Part shown: piece after piece, positions 7,032 to 7,963 of the stretch
How positions within the stretch are numbered: position 1 is the first letter of the stretch
Layout of the letters: every line of letters starts with the position of its first letter
NCBI GenBank assembly: GCA_902783175.1
Contig: CACZQA010000289.1
Coordinates: 1-7,963 of the forward strand
DNA: 7,963 nucleotides
Reading direction: 5' to 3'
From: an uncultured Coriobacteriaceae bacterium
Lineage (GTDB): Bacteria > Actinomycetota > Coriobacteriia > Coriobacteriales > QAMH01
Notes under the pieces: model-generated
Databases searched by the model: none
Told to the model about the DNA's origin: nothing
Seen by the model: the letters and a program-made list of their open reading frames with translations, nothing else
Translations under genes and position numbers: made by a program

Positions 7032-7036
7032 CTCCT
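7032..7036 (-). promoter_or_regulatory. AGGAG ribosome-binding site deciding the TTG start at 7026
   Basis: On the minus strand AGGAG is followed by five bases and then TTG (7024-7026). This start gives a lipoprotein signal peptide with its Cys at residue 24, exactly as in the adjacent paralogue, whereas the ATG at 7047 has no purine-rich site before it. Confidence 0.6.
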
Positions 7037-7059
7037 AACCGATGCATAGAATCTCAGCT

Positions 7060-7087
7060 ATTCTAGCGTTTATAATTTCGAATCCAA
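7060..7087 (-). promoter_or_regulatory. Candidate promoter of the cyclophilin pair
   Basis: On the minus strand a -35-like TTGGAT (7087-7082, three of six consensus matches) is separated by 16 bases from TAGAAT (7065-7060, five of six). Transcription would start near 7053, giving a short leader that contains the AGGAG site before the TTG start at 7026. Confidence 0.45.
7071..7076 (+). promoter_or_regulatory. Candidate -10 element for tyrA
   Basis: A perfect TATAAT is present on the plus strand, but no convincing -35 lies 16-18 bases upstream and there is no extended TG. Transcription would begin near 7083, giving a leader of about 84 nt before the tyrA ATG. It lies between the two elements of the minus-strand candidate promoter. 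Confidence 0.4.
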
Positions 7088-7166
7088 AAAGCAACGGCCC
7101 GCTTCCACGTGAACTGCACGAGCTTTTCATAGATGCAAGCCTGCCGGAGAAAGGCAACAGGGTACC

Positions 7167-7963
7167 ATGTCCATCCCATTTCGCAGAGTCGTCATCATCG
7201 GCGTCGGACTGATCGGCGGTTCTATCGCCGCCGCGCTCAAGCAGCTTGACGAGGCGCCGGAAGTCTACGGGATCGGCCCGCGCGAGGACACGCTCAAGAC
7301 GGCGCTTGCCGCCGGCGCGCTCGACGACTACGCGGTCTCGGACGACCCGAAGGTCGACGGGTGGCTCATGCCCGGGGCAAGCGACCTCGTCATCATCGCC
7401 ACGCCGGTTTCCGCCGCCCGCGAATGGTTCGAGCGTCTCGAAGCCCGTAACTTCGACGGCATCATCACCGACGTCGCCTCCACGAAAACCGTCATCACGA
7501 AAATCGCCGACGAGGTGCTCTCCGACCCGACCCGCTACCTGCCCGGTCACCCCATGGCGGGCTCCGAGGTCAACGGCTTCGGCGGGGCGCGTGCCGACCT
7601 GTTCCAGGGCGCGTACTGGATCTTGTGCCCCGAGCAGGACACCCAAGACGAGGTGTTCCTGAAGCTGCACGAGACCTTCAGCGCGCTGGGCGCCCGCATC
7701 ATCTCCATCTCGCGCGACCAGCACGACAGCGCGGTCGCCATCATCAGCCACGTGCCGCACATGGTTGCCTCGTCGCTCGTGCGGCTGTGGGGCAACCACG
7801 CCGACGAGCGCAAGGAGCTGCTGCGCCTGGCGGCCGGCGGCTTCAAGGACACGACGCGCATCGCGGCGGGCTCGCCCGAGCTGTGGTGCGGCATCGCCAT
7901 GGACAACTCCGAGGCCATCGCCGACGGCATGCGCGAGCTGCGCGGGATACTCCAGCAGTTCGA
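7167..7963 (+). CDS. tyrA: Prephenate/arogenate dehydrogenase (C-terminus beyond right edge)
   Basis: This cytoplasmic enzyme performs the NAD(P)-dependent oxidative decarboxylation of prephenate (or arogenate) in tyrosine synthesis. The first 265 residues are visible. The Rossmann motif GVGLIGGS is at 12-19, TDVASTK at 101-107, and GHPMAGSEVNGF has the catalytic-type H128. SHVPH follows at 194-198, and FKDTTRIA with R231, the expected substrate-carboxylate ligand, continues into SPELW. The ATG at 7167 fits the family N-terminus; AGGG lies four bases upstream and AAAGG slightly further. At the end of the second Rossmann strand the sequence is GIGPRE (35-40), with Pro-Arg where NAD-dependent members usually have an acidic residue. 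It is transcribed divergently from the cyclophilin pair. Whether an ACT regulatory domain follows cannot be seen. Clostridia-like gene order predicts aroA next, but that lies outside the window. Confidence 0.95.
   Translation, partial: MSIPFRRVVIIGVGLIGGSIAAALKQLDEAPEVYGIGPREDTLKTALAAGALDDYAVSDDPKVDGWLMPGASDLVIIATPVSAAREWFERLEARNFDGIITDVASTKTVITKIADEVLSDPTRYLPGHPMAGSEVNGFGGARADLFQGAYWILCPEQDTQDEVFLKLHETFSALGARIISISRDQHDSAVAIISHVPHMVASSLVRLWGNHADERKELLRLAAGGFKDTTRIAAGSPELWCGIAMDNSEAIADGMRELRGILQQF

Noticed and set aside
7100..7166. Possible attenuator or T-box in the tyrA leader
   Set aside because: There are only four-pair inverted repeats (for example CGTG with CACG), no T-box consensus, no terminator hairpin and no Tyr-rich leader peptide.
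7035..7799. Minus-strand open frame of 254 codons opposite tyrA
   Set aside because: The plus strand encodes a complete set of prephenate dehydrogenase motifs. The minus frame is Arg/Val/Asp-rich and also covers the promoter region.

Overview
The window is a compact, high-GC stretch of housekeeping chromosome. Gene content and order point to an anaerobic actinobacterium of the Coriobacteriia type (Eggerthellaceae/Coriobacteriaceae relatives). The reasons are a GC-rich third codon position, several GTG/TTG starts, an MEP-pathway ispH, and a Clostridia-like gene order combined with actinobacterial composition. The lineage is an inference from gene order and composition, not from a search.

From left to right, positions 1-5466 hold six minus-strand genes packed as one probable operon, transcribed right to left: cmk (cytidylate kinase), plsC (1-acylglycerol-3-phosphate acyltransferase), ispH (HMBPP reductase), a PDZ/radical-SAM DUF512 protein of unknown function, der (double-Era GTPase for ribosome assembly), and plsY (acyl-phosphate:glycerol-3-phosphate acyltransferase, cut by the left edge). 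Gaps between genes are 0-56 nt. A candidate extended -10 promoter lies just upstream of cmk. PlsY and PlsC catalyse two successive steps to phosphatidic acid, Cmk feeds the CTP pool used for CDP-diacylglycerol, and IspH feeds isoprenoids. The operon therefore groups envelope-lipid precursor supply with ribosome maturation.

Positions 5556-7087 form a separate minus-strand unit with its own promoter and intrinsic terminator. It encodes two tandem cyclophilin-type peptidyl-prolyl isomerase lipoproteins. The downstream copy keeps the catalytic Arg/Gln pair. The upstream copy has the cyclophilin fold signatures and a lipobox, but has Glu and Lys at those two positions, so it looks like a catalytically inactive paralogue. 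This is the most unusual signal in the window.

From 7167 to the right edge a plus-strand prephenate/arogenate dehydrogenase (tyrA) begins, divergent from the cyclophilin pair. The divergent region holds closely interleaved promoter candidates on the two strands. No tRNA, rRNA, CRISPR array, insertion sequence or phage gene is visible. I see no clear novel multi-gene defence or mobile system; the candidates worth attention are the degenerate cyclophilin lipoprotein and the uncharacterised PDZ/radical-SAM protein.
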